Shown here one piece after another: positions 1-9,290 of a DNA stretch of 64,000 nt. A program made the translations under genes and the position numbers. How positions within the stretch are numbered: position 1 is the first letter of the stretch; the number at the start of each line of letters is the position of its first letter. Source of the DNA: Helicobacter suis HS1 (GTDB lineage: Bacteria > Campylobacterota > Campylobacteria > Campylobacterales > Helicobacteraceae); assembly GCF_026000295.1 (NCBI RefSeq), contig NZ_AP026769.1, positions 1,240,001-1,304,000 on the forward strand. The letters are read 5' to 3'. The notes under the pieces were generated by a model. That model worked only from the letters and a program-made list of their open reading frames with translations. It ran no database searches and was not told the DNA's origin.

Positions 1-668
1 ACAATTAGCAAGATTAAAGCCACAATGCAGGCATAAATATAAAAGGAGTGCCTGACATCTCTTTCAATCTCAGAGGTGATCATGTAGGTGCGCTTAGCCA
101 CATTATCCATATAAACCCCCGCTCCAACCCACCAATCATCTGTACCGGCAATCTTTTGGGCATAAGAAATTTTAGGCGTATCTTGAGACCCGCCTCCTGG
201 CAAGGGCTTAGGTGCGATGTAGTCTACAAAACCCCCGCCCTGCATTGCCTTAGTATAGAGGTCTTTAAAATAGTGCACCCCGTTAATATCCTTGAGATTT
301 TCCTCATCTACCCCAATGCGGTACTCCGGGTTGCCTGTATACATCAAAGTGGTTTTCTTAAAAACAAAATAATAACCCGATTTATCCCTTTCAAAGCGAA
401 AGCCTTTAAGCCTATCTATAACGATCTGTTGTCTTGCTATATCTGTAGGGGCATTTTTAATGGCATTAGAGAGGCTATAGGCCAAAGTGTCAATAGAGAG
501 TTGGAGTTTTTCGCCTAAAAGCTGTTTAAAATCCTTACTGACAAAAGTATTAACGCGATCCACAGACTCATAACTGCTCTTAGCAAATAAAAGCAAAGTT
601 GCCACCACCACTAAAATCGTAAAAAACCACAAAGCTACGATTTGTTTACCTAAAGAAAATAAATGCAT
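1..668 (-). CDS. Methyl-accepting chemotaxis protein with single Cache sensor (5' part only)
   Basis: The gene starts at 668 (AGGAG ribosome site, then ATG) and runs off the left edge, so only about 222 residues are visible. A transmembrane helix follows the start (around residues 9-28). The periplasmic part has the hallmarks of an sCache_2 domain: a GYYFVF segment, a GGGFVDY segment, and a terminal DWWVGAGVYMDN segment. Such receptors bind small organic acids or similar ligands and pass the signal to CheA/CheW at the cell pole. A second membrane helix starts near the edge. The HAMP and signalling domains would lie outside the window. The ligand cannot be read from sequence. This receptor appears intact as far as it can be seen, unlike the two others in the window. 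Confidence 0.85.
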   Translation of the reverse strand, partial: MHLFSLGKQIVALWFFTILVVVATLLLFAKSSYESVDRVNTFVSKDFKQLLGEKLQLSIDTLAYSLSNAIKNAPTDIARQQIVIDRLKGFRFERDKSGYYFVFKKTTLMYTGNPEYRIGVDEENLKDINGVHYFKDLYTKAMQGGGFVDYIAPKPLPGGGSQDTPKISYAQKIAGTDDWWVGAGVYMDNVAKRTYMITSEIERDVRHSFYIYACIVALILLI

Positions 669-777
669 AAACTGCTCCTATTAATTTGCTCACTCACCCT
701 AAAAGCTTAAAGGCTAAAAGGCATTTAATTTTCAGGCGGGTTCTCTTGCTCTTGTATGTCTGTGCGTGTTTTTCCTC

Positions 778-1017
778 TCATTTATTCCCTCTTTTAAAGA
801 TGCGTTTAAGTCGCCACCACCAAGCCCTCTTTTGGTTTAATAAAAGCCTCTCAGCCTTTTTTTGCGCGGCTATTTCTCTTTTTATTTCTGCTACTGGCCT
901 ATCAAAGATAATTTCTATATAATCCTCACAATCATCTTTTGTTTCAATGCGAATTACATTATCAGGGATAGCCTCTTTGTTTGTCTCTGGATTTTCTACT
1001 TTCTTTTCTCTTGCCAT
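778..1017 (-). CDS. Small hypothetical protein downstream of clpB
   Basis: A 79-residue protein starts at ATG 1017 with a good AAGGAG site, 9 bp after the clpB stop, so it is probably the last gene of the clpB transcript. It is charged: an acidic first half and a strongly basic C-terminal tail with a WWW run (residues about 65-68) followed by RLKRIFKRGNK. There is no signal peptide and no recognised domain. The Trp-rich basic tail could contact membrane or nucleic acid, but that is only a guess. I do not recognise the family. The ribosome site and operon position make it likely to be real. Confidence 0.6.
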   Translation of the reverse strand: MAREKKVENPETNKEAIPDNVIRIETKDDCEDYIEIIFDRPVAEIKREIAAQKKAERLLLNQKRAWWWRLKRIFKRGNK

Positions 1018-1026
1018 AAGCGCTCC

Positions 1027-3594
1027 TTAGAATTTCTTAATCACAATGCCCCCATTCTCTACATCAAAAAGTAGATTGGAGGTATCTGTATGCGTTTCTA
1101 AAAGCAAAGTCGCTAGTCTATCCTCTATTTCCTCATACAAAGCCCGTTTAAGCGGACGCGCGCCATAAATAGGATCAAACCCGCTTTTGGCGATGTATTC
1201 TTTAGCCGCTTGGCTAATCTCAATTACAATATCTCTTTCCTTGAGTTTTTCTTGGATTTGCATGAAGAGTAAATCTACAATCTGTACAATGCTCTCCATT
1301 TCTAAAGGATTAAAGATCACCACATCATCTAGGCGGTTTAAAAACTCGGGTTTAAAATAATTTTTAAGGGTATCTTGTACCGCTTTTCTCTTAGCCTCTG
1401 CATCGCTTAATTGGATAATAGCCTCGCTGGCGATATTGCTTGTTAAAATAATAATGGTGTTTTTAAAATCCACCACCACCCCTTTATTATCCGTCAAACG
1501 CCCCTCATCTAAAATTTGTAAAAGCATATTAAAAACATCTGGATGTGCCTTTTCAATCTCATCAAAGAGTACCACACTATAGGGCATGCGCCTAACTGCC
1601 TCTGTTAATTGCCCCCCTTCCTCATAGCCCACATACCCCGGAGGCGCGCCCACTAACCGACTGGCCGCATGTTTTTCCATATACTCGCTCATATCTAGGC
1701 GGATCAAATTCTTTTGGCTATCAAAAAGAAAGCGGGCTAAACTTTTAGCACTTTCAGTTTTGCCCACCCCTGTAGGCCCTAAGAATAAAAAGCTTCCAAT
1801 GGGTTTATTTGGATCGCTTAAACCGGCCTTATTGCGCTTAATGGCCTTAGAAATGGCGCTAATAGCTGTTTTTTGCCCGATTACATGTTTTTCTAGCTCT
1901 TCTTCCATGTGTAAAATCTTATCTTTTTCCTCTTGTAGCATTTTTTGTACCGGGATTTGTGTCCACTGGCTCACAATGCGCGCAATCCCCTCTTTACTCA
2001 CCGCATGTTCTAAAAGAGAGCCCTGTTCTTGCATAGTAGAAAGTTGTTTTTCTAAAGCCTGTACCTCTTTTTCTTGGGTGGGGATTTTGTCATGATCGAT
2101 CTCAGCGGCCTTTCTAAAATCTGCCTGTTGTTTGGCTATTTCTGACTCGCGCCTTAAATTTTCAATGGTATTTTTAGCCTCTGCAATGTCTTTAAAAACC
2201 TTTTGTTCGTTGCTAAACTGCGCCTCTAGCCGTTGTTTTTCCTCTAGCGCATGTTCTAATTCTTTTTCTACCACCGCTAAACGCTCTTTATTGCCCTCGC
2301 TTTCCTCCATTAAAAGCGCTTGCTTTTCTACCTCTAATTGTTGGATACTGCGCTTGGTTTGAGAAAGCGCAAAGGGCTCAGATTCAATTTGCATTTTAAG
2401 TGCTGCGGCTGCTTCATCAATTAGATCAATGGCCTTATCGGGTAAAAAGCGATCGGGGATATAGCGGCTGGAGAGTTTAGCGCTAGCCACTAAAGCGCTA
2501 TCATTAATGCTTACATTGTGATGGGCTTCTAGCGTTTCTTTAAGCCCTCTTAAAATCTGTAAAGTCTCATTCACGCTAGGCTCATTTACAAAAATAGGCT
2601 GGAAACGCCTAGTTAGCGCGCTATCTTTCTCAAAATATTTGCGGTATTCTTTTAGCGTAGTCGCGCCAATGGTGTGGAGTTCTCCTCTGGCTAAGGCCGG
2701 TTTTAAAATATTAGCTGCGTCCATGCTCCCCTCTGAAGCACCCGCCCCTACTAGGGTGTGGATTTCATCAATAAATAAAATCACATTCCCTGCTTTTTTG
2801 ACCTCCTCTATCACTTTTTTTAAACGCTCCTCAAATTCGCCTCTGTATTTAGCCCCCGCAACAAGCATGCTTAAATCTAACATCACCACCCGTTTATGTT
2901 GCAAGGAAAGCGGGACTTCTTTTTTAGCAATTCGTTGAGCTAGTCCTTCTACAACAGCGGTTTTACCCACCCCCGGCTCACCAAGTAAAATAGGATTATT
3001 TTTAGTTTTTCTAATAAGAATTTGCATCATGCGCAAAATTTCCTCATCGCGTCCAATGACCGGATCAAGCCCATTATCTAAAGCTTTAGCTGTAAGATTG
3101 ATCCCATATTTTTCTAAAGCCTCTAAATTAGCATCATCATTAGGTTCTTGGATTTTAACCCCCTGCCTTAAACTCTCTAAAGTTTTTAAAAGCTCTGTTG
3201 TGTCTAAAAACTGACCAAAACATGCTTTAAAACTTTCTATATTAGCCTCAATAAATGTATCAATGGCTGCGTATAAATCCCCCTTTTTAAGCGCTAAACC
3301 TAAGGCTGTTTGCAAGCCATCGGCTAAATTTTTACTTAGCCGTAGATCCTGCGCGCTTACCTGCGAACTTTTGGGCAGTTTATCGGCTAAACTGCGGGCT
3401 TCTAGCTCTAGCGGGGTTTTATCTACCCCCATTTTGATTAAGGCTTGGTTGAGTAAAGAGCTATGATTAGAAAGTAAAGCCCAAAATAAATGCAAAGGCT
3501 CGATCTCAGGATTTTTAGCGTGTAAGGCTAAAGAAAGCGCTTGATCGAGGGCTTCTTTGAGATTATGCGTGAGTTTTTCAAAAACAAAAGCCAT
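1027..3594 (-). CDS. clpB: ATP-dependent disaggregase ClpB
   Basis: A full-length Hsp104/ClpB of 855 residues. It has the N-terminal Clp repeat domain (residues about 1-145), a first AAA+ module with Walker A GEPGVGKT near residue 205, a long coiled-coil middle domain (about 395-525) and a second AAA+ module with Walker A GPTGVGKT near 605. The coiled coil separates it from ClpA and ClpC. ClpB threads aggregated proteins through its hexamer together with DnaK and is a heat-shock protein. The start is the only good ATG, followed by MAFVFEKLT. It is divergent from the SurA-like gene at 3721, and the 126 bp between them must hold both promoters. Confidence 0.97.
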   Translation of the reverse strand: MAFVFEKLTHNLKEALDQALSLALHAKNPEIEPLHLFWALLSNHSSLLNQALIKMGVDKTPLELEARSLADKLPKSSQVSAQDLRLSKNLADGLQTALGLALKKGDLYAAIDTFIEANIESFKACFGQFLDTTELLKTLESLRQGVKIQEPNDDANLEALEKYGINLTAKALDNGLDPVIGRDEEILRMMQILIRKTKNNPILLGEPGVGKTAVVEGLAQRIAKKEVPLSLQHKRVVMLDLSMLVAGAKYRGEFEERLKKVIEEVKKAGNVILFIDEIHTLVGAGASEGSMDAANILKPALARGELHTIGATTLKEYRKYFEKDSALTRRFQPIFVNEPSVNETLQILRGLKETLEAHHNVSINDSALVASAKLSSRYIPDRFLPDKAIDLIDEAAAALKMQIESEPFALSQTKRSIQQLEVEKQALLMEESEGNKERLAVVEKELEHALEEKQRLEAQFSNEQKVFKDIAEAKNTIENLRRESEIAKQQADFRKAAEIDHDKIPTQEKEVQALEKQLSTMQEQGSLLEHAVSKEGIARIVSQWTQIPVQKMLQEEKDKILHMEEELEKHVIGQKTAISAISKAIKRNKAGLSDPNKPIGSFLFLGPTGVGKTESAKSLARFLFDSQKNLIRLDMSEYMEKHAASRLVGAPPGYVGYEEGGQLTEAVRRMPYSVVLFDEIEKAHPDVFNMLLQILDEGRLTDNKGVVVDFKNTIIILTSNIASEAIIQLSDAEAKRKAVQDTLKNYFKPEFLNRLDDVVIFNPLEMESIVQIVDLLFMQIQEKLKERDIVIEISQAAKEYIAKSGFDPIYGARPLKRALYEEIEDRLATLLLETHTDTSNLLFDVENGGIVIKKF

Positions 3595-3680
3595 AAAAGT
3601 TCCTTTTTAAAAAATGTAGAGATTATAACGATTATTGGTTATTTTTGCATCATAGTTTTTAATCTGCTCCTTAGTCCAGC

Positions 3681-3686
3681 TATACT
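3681..3686 (+). promoter_or_regulatory. Candidate -10 box (TATACT) for the SurA-like gene operon
   Basis: TATACT lies about 35 bp before the TTG start at 3721 in the divergent clpB intergenic region. Helicobacter sigma-70 promoters rely mainly on the -10 box, so no -35 box is expected. This is assigned from motif and position only. Confidence 0.4.
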
Positions 3687-3720
3687 ATACTTAAGGGGTT
3701 AAACCAACACGAGAAAAAAA

Positions 3721-4836
3721 TTGTTAAAACTTATCCAGTTTGTTAGAAAAACCTCCAATTTTAGTTCTTGGGTATTGCGTGTGGGGCCTGTTTTGTGTAT
3801 GGGCTGTGTGCTTTTGCAGGGGGCAGGTTCTAAGGTAGAATCTGTTACGGGTAGTGGCGCTTCTGGTAGTAGAAGCCATGCAAGAAGTTTAGATAGAAGA
3901 ATCGGACAATCTTTACGGCGAAGCTTATCACACAAGCAAAGACACATGGAGCAAACCAAACAAACTAAACCGGTAAATAAGCAAACCAAGCAAGCAGCCC
4001 AGGCACCACAAAAACAGCAAAAAGCTTCCCCAGAGGATATGGTAGAAAACCGTAAAGATGGGATTGTGGGGGGAATTGCTCTTACGGTAAATAACGATCC
4101 CATCACTCTTTATCAGATTGAGATGCAAGAAAAAGTAAACCATGTTAACCGCCAACAAGCGATTAACTCATTAATTCTCCAGCGTATCCAAGCCCAAGAG
4201 ATCAAACGGCTTAAAATTGATATAGAGGACGATAAAGTTGATGCTGAGATTGAAAATATCGCTAAACATAATGGAATGAATGTTAGCGATTTTATGCGTA
4301 CCCTAGCAGGTGAGGGGATTAATCCAGTTGCCTACAAAGCGCAGTTAAAAAAGCAATTAGAAACACGGGAGTTATTGCGCAATATTTTACTTTTTAATGC
4401 AAACACCAATAGCGAAACCAAAATGCGCGAGTATTACAATGCCCATAGAGACGAATTTACTGTACCTAGCGATGTGCTTGCCACCCGTTATACAGCTAAA
4501 GACACCCAGACTCTTACCCAAGCCCTAGAACATAAAGATACAGATGTACCCGGAGTTACTAAGGGCGAGGAAAGAATTAGCATTAAAGCTTTAAATCCCC
4601 AAATTGCCCAGATGTTTCTCTCCACTAAAGAGCACACCTTTACACCTATTTTAAATGCGGGTGGGGGTAATTATGTGGCCTTTTATATTGAGGAAAAATT
4701 AGGCAAACAAGAGGTGTCTTTTGCTCAAGCAAGGGGTTTTATTGCCAATAAATTAATAGAGGAGCAACAAGATAAAATCTTAGCCGAATATTATGAAAAA
4801 CTGCGGGTCAAAGCTAAAATCAAATTTTTACGCTAG
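3721..4836 (+). CDS. SurA-like periplasmic chaperone (HP0659 type)
   Basis: A 371-residue protein at the head of the rnhA-rnc-aroC operon, matching the position of H. pylori HP0659. A hydrophobic stretch at residues about 17-34 may be a signal peptide or anchor. After it comes a Lys/Gln-rich low-complexity linker (about 75-105). The segment from about 117 on (GGIALTVNNDPITLYQIE) fits the SurA N-terminal chaperone fold, followed by a degenerate parvulin-like region. These proteins escort outer-membrane proteins through the periplasm. The start is a TTG with no clear ribosome site, and the first 60 residues are of odd composition, so the true start is uncertain and a nearby frameshift is possible. 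Confidence 0.65.
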   Translation: MLKLIQFVRKTSNFSSWVLRVGPVLCMGCVLLQGAGSKVESVTGSGASGSRSHARSLDRRIGQSLRRSLSHKQRHMEQTKQTKPVNKQTKQAAQAPQKQQKASPEDMVENRKDGIVGGIALTVNNDPITLYQIEMQEKVNHVNRQQAINSLILQRIQAQEIKRLKIDIEDDKVDAEIENIAKHNGMNVSDFMRTLAGEGINPVAYKAQLKKQLETRELLRNILLFNANTNSETKMREYYNAHRDEFTVPSDVLATRYTAKDTQTLTQALEHKDTDVPGVTKGEERISIKALNPQIAQMFLSTKEHTFTPILNAGGGNYVAFYIEEKLGKQEVSFAQARGFIANKLIEEQQDKILAEYYEKLRVKAKIKFLR

Positions 4837-4842
4837 GGCTTT

Positions 4843-5898
4843 TTGGTGGAGCAATTAGCCTTTATTTATAAAGACTCGCTTTTTAGCGTAGCGGTTTTGG
4901 CTTTTATTATCGGGGGTGTAATTTTACTAGATTATTGCCGCTCCACTCTAGCCCATCGCCGCAATCTTAAAATTCTTAACGCCCTCTCACTTTCTTACAC
5001 ACAAGTAGAACTAGCCTTTGAAGTACAACAACTTTTACAAAAAGAACAAGAAAACCCGCTGGAGGTTTTAGGGTTTAAAACATGGATGTTTCTAGCCAAA
5101 CACTACGCTACATATGGTAGCAGTGAGCAGGCTATTAAAATTTATTTAGTACTCTTGCCAAAATATCAAAATGAGCGCATTGTGATTTTAGAAAACTTAG
5201 CCAAAGCCTATATTGATATGGGTTATGTGCAAAAAGCGCGCGATATTTTGGTGGAGGTTTTGCGCATTGATCCTAGAAACACCCATGCGTTGCAGGCTAT
5301 GGTGCAGGTTTATGAAACAATGTGTGATCCACAAACAGCTTTAGAGATTTTAGAATGTTTAGACGCTTTAGGGGAGAGTCGGTTATTAGATGATTATTAC
5401 TACCTACAAATGCAAGTTTTAATGGAGCAAGATTTAGGCTTAGAGGATAAAAGCATGGCTATTTTAGAATTAGGACGCCAACAAAGTAAACTTTATAAAC
5501 TAGCCCTTAAACACCTTAAAACTTATCATAAAACCTTGTTTTTTGAGGAAATCGCGCATTTAAAAGAGGCTGTACCTTTTATTGATTTACTTTGGGATAT
5601 AGACTATTTAGAAATCAAACCCTATTTGCAAGATTTACACCCCCATCTCTTAGAAGTGTTTGTGGCTAAGGGGTATATACAAGGAAAATGCCACACTTTA
5701 GAGTTAGAAGTCTTTAAAACATTTCAAAAACAATATGCCTTGAGTTTAAACTTTAGCTATAAGTGCACAGCCTGTAAAAGTCTTTCTCCATTTGAGAGTT
5801 ATCGCTGTTTGGTTTGTGCTAAAATCGGACCAAAGGAAGTTATCTTGAGTTTAGACAAACACCCTAGCGATTATAGTAAGAATAGTAATTTGAATTAG
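4843..5898 (+). CDS. LapB/YciM-like TPR protein with C-terminal metal-binding knuckles (HP0660 type)
   Basis: The 351-residue protein has one N-terminal membrane helix (residues about 12-30), then TPR-type helical repeats (residues about 60-290), and ends in two Cys pairs, CTAC and CLVC, about 16 residues apart. This order (anchor, TPRs, rubredoxin-like knuckles) is the layout of LapB/YciM, which controls LpxC turnover and LPS assembly in enterobacteria. The functional link here is inferred from architecture only. It begins with adjacent TTG and GTG codons, so the start may be 4843 or 4846. It follows the SurA-like gene by 6 bp and precedes rnhA by 8 bp, so all are co-transcribed. Confidence 0.7.
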   Translation: MVEQLAFIYKDSLFSVAVLAFIIGGVILLDYCRSTLAHRRNLKILNALSLSYTQVELAFEVQQLLQKEQENPLEVLGFKTWMFLAKHYATYGSSEQAIKIYLVLLPKYQNERIVILENLAKAYIDMGYVQKARDILVEVLRIDPRNTHALQAMVQVYETMCDPQTALEILECLDALGESRLLDDYYYLQMQVLMEQDLGLEDKSMAILELGRQQSKLYKLALKHLKTYHKTLFFEEIAHLKEAVPFIDLLWDIDYLEIKPYLQDLHPHLLEVFVAKGYIQGKCHTLELEVFKTFQKQYALSLNFSYKCTACKSLSPFESYRCLVCAKIGPKEVILSLDKHPSDYSKNSNLN

Positions 5899-5906
5899 GA
5901 GAATGC

Positions 5907-6350
5907 ATGAAACATGTTGAGCTTTTTTGTGATGGCTCGGCTCTGGGTAATCCGGGTTTTGGTGGGTATTGTTCTATTCTGCGTTATTGCGGTGTTGAAA
6001 AAATCATTCAAGGCGGGGAATTACACACCACCAATAACCGCATGGAGTTAAGAGCCGTCAATGAAGCCCTTAAAGTTCTCAAAGAATCGTGTAAAATTGA
6101 TTTATACAGCGACTCAACTTATGTTTGTTATGGCATTAGTGAGTGGTTGCAAGTCTGGGTCAATAAAAATTTTTCTAAGATTAAAAATGCGGATTTATGG
6201 AAAGAGTTTTTAGCGCTTAAGGCTAATCATTTAATCACTGCCCATTGGATCAAAGGCCATAACGGGCATACAGAAAACGAGCTCTGTGATAAACTTGCTA
6301 GAGAACAAGCCCTAAACTACAAACAAAAAGCTACGCTTTGCCCGTCTTAA
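5907..6350 (+). CDS. rnhA: Ribonuclease HI
   Basis: A 147-residue RNase HI that removes RNA from RNA-DNA hybrids. The catalytic DEDD set is visible: Asp in FCDGSALGNPG (residue 9), Glu in NNRMELRAV (about 48), Asp in YSDSTYV (about 70) and Asp in the C-terminal CDKLAREQA. The start ATG has a TAGGAG site. It lies between the LapB-like gene and rnc, as in H. pylori (HP0661). Confidence 0.96.
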   Translation: MKHVELFCDGSALGNPGFGGYCSILRYCGVEKIIQGGELHTTNNRMELRAVNEALKVLKESCKIDLYSDSTYVCYGISEWLQVWVNKNFSKIKNADLWKEFLALKANHLITAHWIKGHNGHTENELCDKLAREQALNYKQKATLCPS

Positions 6351-6368
6351 GGATAAAAAGGATTTGAG

Positions 6369-7043
6369 ATGTTTGAAACCCTCCAAAAACGCTTGGGTTA
6401 TGTGTTTAAAGACCCTTTATTACTACAACAAGCCCTAACACATAGAAGTACAAAGGCACATAAAAACAACGAGAGATTAGAATTTTTAGGCGATGCCGTG
6501 CTGGATTTAGTGGTGGCTGAGATTTTATTTACCCGTTTTACGGATTTACAAGAGGGCGATCTCTCTAAAATGCGCGCTTCTTTAGTTAATGAAAAGGCCT
6601 TTTTTAAATTAGCCTTATCTTTAAACTTGCAAGATCACATTTTAATCTCACAGGCTGAGGCTAATAATAATGGCCACACCAAACCCTCCATTCTTTCTAG
6701 TGCCTTTGAAGCCTTAATGGGGGCTATTTATTTAGAAAGCGGATTAGAGATCATTAAAAACTTAATCCAAGATTTATTAGACATGGCCTACCCTAATTTA
6801 TCCCCCAAAACCTTGTTTATGGACTATAAAAGCGCTTTACAAGAATTAACTCAAGCGCGTTTTAAAGCCATTCCAATTTATGCGCTTAAAAGTGAAAGCG
6901 GCCCGGATCACGCCAAGCAATTTGAAATGCAAATTTTTATTTTAAATAAACTTTATGGAACTTGCAAGGCAGGGAGTAAAAAACAAGCCGAACAACTTTG
7001 CGCCCAAGTGGCTTATAAACAATTAAGTAAGGAATTGCCTTGA
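6369..7043 (+). CDS. rnc: Ribonuclease III
   Basis: A 224-residue RNase III that cuts double-stranded RNA in rRNA and mRNA processing. The signature NERLEFLGDAVLD lies at residues about 36-48, and a second acidic site at SAFEALMGAIYLE. A C-terminal dsRNA-binding domain starts with DYKSALQELTQ (about 154) and ends near the stop. The last codon overlaps the TTG start of aroC by four bases, pointing to translational coupling. Confidence 0.96.
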   Translation: MFETLQKRLGYVFKDPLLLQQALTHRSTKAHKNNERLEFLGDAVLDLVVAEILFTRFTDLQEGDLSKMRASLVNEKAFFKLALSLNLQDHILISQAEANNNGHTKPSILSSAFEALMGAIYLESGLEIIKNLIQDLLDMAYPNLSPKTLFMDYKSALQELTQARFKAIPIYALKSESGPDHAKQFEMQIFILNKLYGTCKAGSKKQAEQLCAQVAYKQLSKELP

Positions 7044-8119
7044 ATACACTGGGTAGAATGCTAAGGCTTACTACCTTTGGAGAATCGCATGCAAGCATGG
7101 TTGGAGGGGTTTTAGAGGGAGTGCCATCTGGTTTGATTCTGGATATGGATTTTATTCAGGCAGAAACTAATCGCCGTAAAAGTACGGGTATTTTTACCAC
7201 CCCTCGCCAAGAAGAGGATATTATTGAACTTGTAAGCGGGGTATTTGAGGGCAAGAGTACCGGTGCGCCCATTGGGCTTTTAGTGCATAATCAAAATGTC
7301 AGGAGTAAGGATTATTCTAATCTTAAAGAGAATTTTAGACCCGGGCATGCAGATTTTAGTACTTTTGCTAAATATGGCATTAGAGATTATAGAGGCGGGG
7401 GGCGTGCATCGGCTAGAGAAAGCGTGATTAGAGTGGGGGCTGGAGCGATTGCTAAACTTTTATTAAAGCAGCTTGGCATGGAAGTTATGGGGGGGGTTTT
7501 TAGTGTGGGGGGGATAGAGGCTACTAACTTAGATTTTAATTTTGCTAGAGAAAGTGTTATTTGTAGTTTAGATGCTAAGGTAGAGGCTAATCAAAAACAA
7601 GCCATTTTAGAGGCTAAACAAAGCGGAGATAGTTTGGGAGGGGTTGTTTTAATTAAAGCTAAAGCGCATAAAAATCTACTAGGTCTTGGCGAACCCCTCT
7701 ATGATAAATTAGATGGGCGGATTGCCAGCGTGATGATGGGGCTTAATGGGGTGAAGGGGGTTTTTATAGGCGATCCTCATGCCTCTTTTATGCGGGGTGG
7801 TGCCTATAACGACGCCATGAATAAAGAAGGCTTTAAAAGCAATCATAGCGGGGGGGTACTTGGAGGAATGGGCACAGGGGAGGATATTTTAGTGTGGGTG
7901 CATTTTAAACCCACCTCTAGTATAGCCCTTAAACAAGAGAGTATCAATATCCATTACCAAAGTGTAGAATTAGAGATTAAAGGTAGGCATGATCCTTGTA
8001 TTGCAATTCGTGGGAGTGTGGTGTGTGAGAGTTTGTTAGCCTTAGTGGTGGCAGATTTTCTACTCTTAAATATGGGGGCTAAACTTAGTGGTGTGGAGGC
8101 GTTTTATACAAGAGATTAG
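7040..8119 (+). CDS. aroC: Chorismate synthase
   Basis: A 359-residue enzyme that makes chorismate from EPSP, the last step of the shikimate pathway, using reduced FMN. Family motifs include GESHAS near the N-terminus, RPGHADFS, RGGGRASARESV near residue 120 and a terminal RHDPCIAIRGSV. The start is TTG at 7040 inside the rnc stop; the first residues MNTLGRMLRLTTFGESH align with remembered H. pylori AroC, which supports TTG over the internal ATG at 7058. The gene contains runs of G8 (from 7489), G7 and G7, unusual for an essential enzyme. Confidence 0.96.
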   Translation: MNTLGRMLRLTTFGESHASMVGGVLEGVPSGLILDMDFIQAETNRRKSTGIFTTPRQEEDIIELVSGVFEGKSTGAPIGLLVHNQNVRSKDYSNLKENFRPGHADFSTFAKYGIRDYRGGGRASARESVIRVGAGAIAKLLLKQLGMEVMGGVFSVGGIEATNLDFNFARESVICSLDAKVEANQKQAILEAKQSGDSLGGVVLIKAKAHKNLLGLGEPLYDKLDGRIASVMMGLNGVKGVFIGDPHASFMRGGAYNDAMNKEGFKSNHSGGVLGGMGTGEDILVWVHFKPTSSIALKQESINIHYQSVELEIKGRHDPCIAIRGSVVCESLLALVVADFLLLNMGAKLSGVEAFYTRD

Positions 8120-8204
8120 TAAATCTATCCGCTAAAGGCGGGTGGACTTAGACTTGTAATAATTCATGACGGGTGATACCCATAAAGGTTGGATCTACTT
8201 ATAT

Positions 8205-8390
8205 TTAATTTTTACACGCTTCCTCATATCCTAGCTCACAGGCCTTTTTAAAATACTCATCAGCTTTTTGTGGATCTTTTCTTGCACCTCCATTAAGATA
8301 CATAGCTTCCAAGTCAAAATAAGCCTTAGCATTTCCCAACGCTACACACAAACACCCTTTAACATTTGCTCTCCTTTGAAATAAAACGAC
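8205..8390 (-). pseudogene. Remnant of a Sel1-repeat (Hcp-like) secreted protein
   Basis: On the minus strand one open frame ends in a typical Sel1-like repeat: AKAYFDLEAMYLNGG, then KADEYFKKACELGYEEACKN and a stop. The spaced Cys (residue pair in ACELGYEEAC) matches the Helicobacter cysteine-rich (Hcp) family. Only about 1.5 repeats and no signal peptide or convincing start remain, so this is a gene fragment. It occupies most of the 356 bp between aroC and 8476. The rest holds a short CCGC-TAAAG-GCGG hairpin just after aroC (8127-8140) and an AT-rich promoter region before 8476. Confidence 0.6.
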
Positions 8391-8475
8391 CTTTAAAAAA
8401 CAAGGTAATGCATTTGTCCGGATTTCTGCTAAGAATAGTTAAAATATGCTAAAATAGGCAGAAAGAGAGGTATAT

Positions 8476-9135
8476 ATGCAAAGTTCACGATCTGGCAAAA
8501 GTAGAGGCAATAAAACCCATTTAAATGAACCAGCGGATATGCAAGAAATTTATCAAAGTTTAGAATCAGGGAAAAATAGAGTTCAGGCTAAATTGCTTTC
8601 ACCTAAACAAATGCTTTTAGAATTGGAGGAAGGGGATTTTAACACCAAAGAAGCATGGTTTGTCAAAGACGATCAAGATCAAAAATATGTTGTGATTCCA
8701 GAATCCTTACTCCAATACATCGTACGGATGATTCAAAAAGCCTATGAGGATAAAGTTATCGTAGAGTTAGAACGAGACATGGCCACACTCACCCCTATAG
8801 ACTTTGCAGATGCGATGGCGGTGGTCTTTAAAAAATTGGAAGCTATGCGTGGAAGCGTGTTGAGTTTGCCTAAAATTAGCCTCAAATGGCGCTTTAAACG
8901 CTCTAAAGCTTGGCAGAAACGCGTGATCTTTCCTTTTACTAGAAAAAGCTTTTTACAAACCTACAAGGGACTCATCACCCCTCAAAACCCCTTAGATACC
9001 AATACTCCGCCTAGAAAAGTGGGTATTTTCATCGGCTGTTTGAGCAATTATAACTATACAGAGGTGGGTCAAAGCCTACTTTCTTTACTAGATAAACTCA
9101 ATATCAGCGCTTTAATCCCTGAGCAGTTTTGTTAA
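8476..9135 (+). CDS. UPF0763 protein (HP0664 type) with C-terminus replaced by GlpC-like sequence
   Basis: The first 135 or so residues fit the UPF0763 family of epsilonproteobacteria (HP0664), at the expected place before hemN. From residue about 136 (LKWRFKRSKAWQ) the protein is nearly identical to residues about 158-242 of the GlpC-like protein encoded at 10314, because the DNA from 8881 duplicates 10785-11194. It stops at EQFC. The UPF0763 C-terminus is therefore lost, and the product is a 219-residue chimera of doubtful function. The start ATG follows AGAGAGG and a -10-like TAAAAT at 8450. Confidence 0.75.
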   Translation: MQSSRSGKSRGNKTHLNEPADMQEIYQSLESGKNRVQAKLLSPKQMLLELEEGDFNTKEAWFVKDDQDQKYVVIPESLLQYIVRMIQKAYEDKVIVELERDMATLTPIDFADAMAVVFKKLEAMRGSVLSLPKISLKWRFKRSKAWQKRVIFPFTRKSFLQTYKGLITPQNPLDTNTPPRKVGIFIGCLSNYNYTEVGQSLLSLLDKLNISALIPEQFC

Positions 9136-9290
9136 CCCACAAATCCCGATTTCTTTGGGGATCTAGACACAGCCTATTTTTTAGCACAAAAAAACATCAC
9201 CTCGCTTTATTCTATTGCCTCTGAAGTGGAGGCTATTTTAGCGCCAGAGGCCACCTGTATAGGCATGCTTAAAAAAGACTATTTGCACAT
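8881..9290 (+). repeat. 410-bp direct duplication of the glpC-like interior (donor 10785-11194)
   Basis: The two copies run collinearly without an indel at an offset of 1904 bp. They differ by a few single bases and by one 23-bp block of equal length (9134-9156), where the left copy has unrelated sequence. The left copy replaces the end of the UPF0763 gene and the start of hemN. See findings. Confidence 0.95.

Noticed and set aside
8127-8140. Hairpin after aroC as a further copy of the small element
   Set aside because: Only CCGCTAAAG and GCGGGTGGA are shared, without the rest of either end; it may be a terminator-like stem or a scrap too short to assign.
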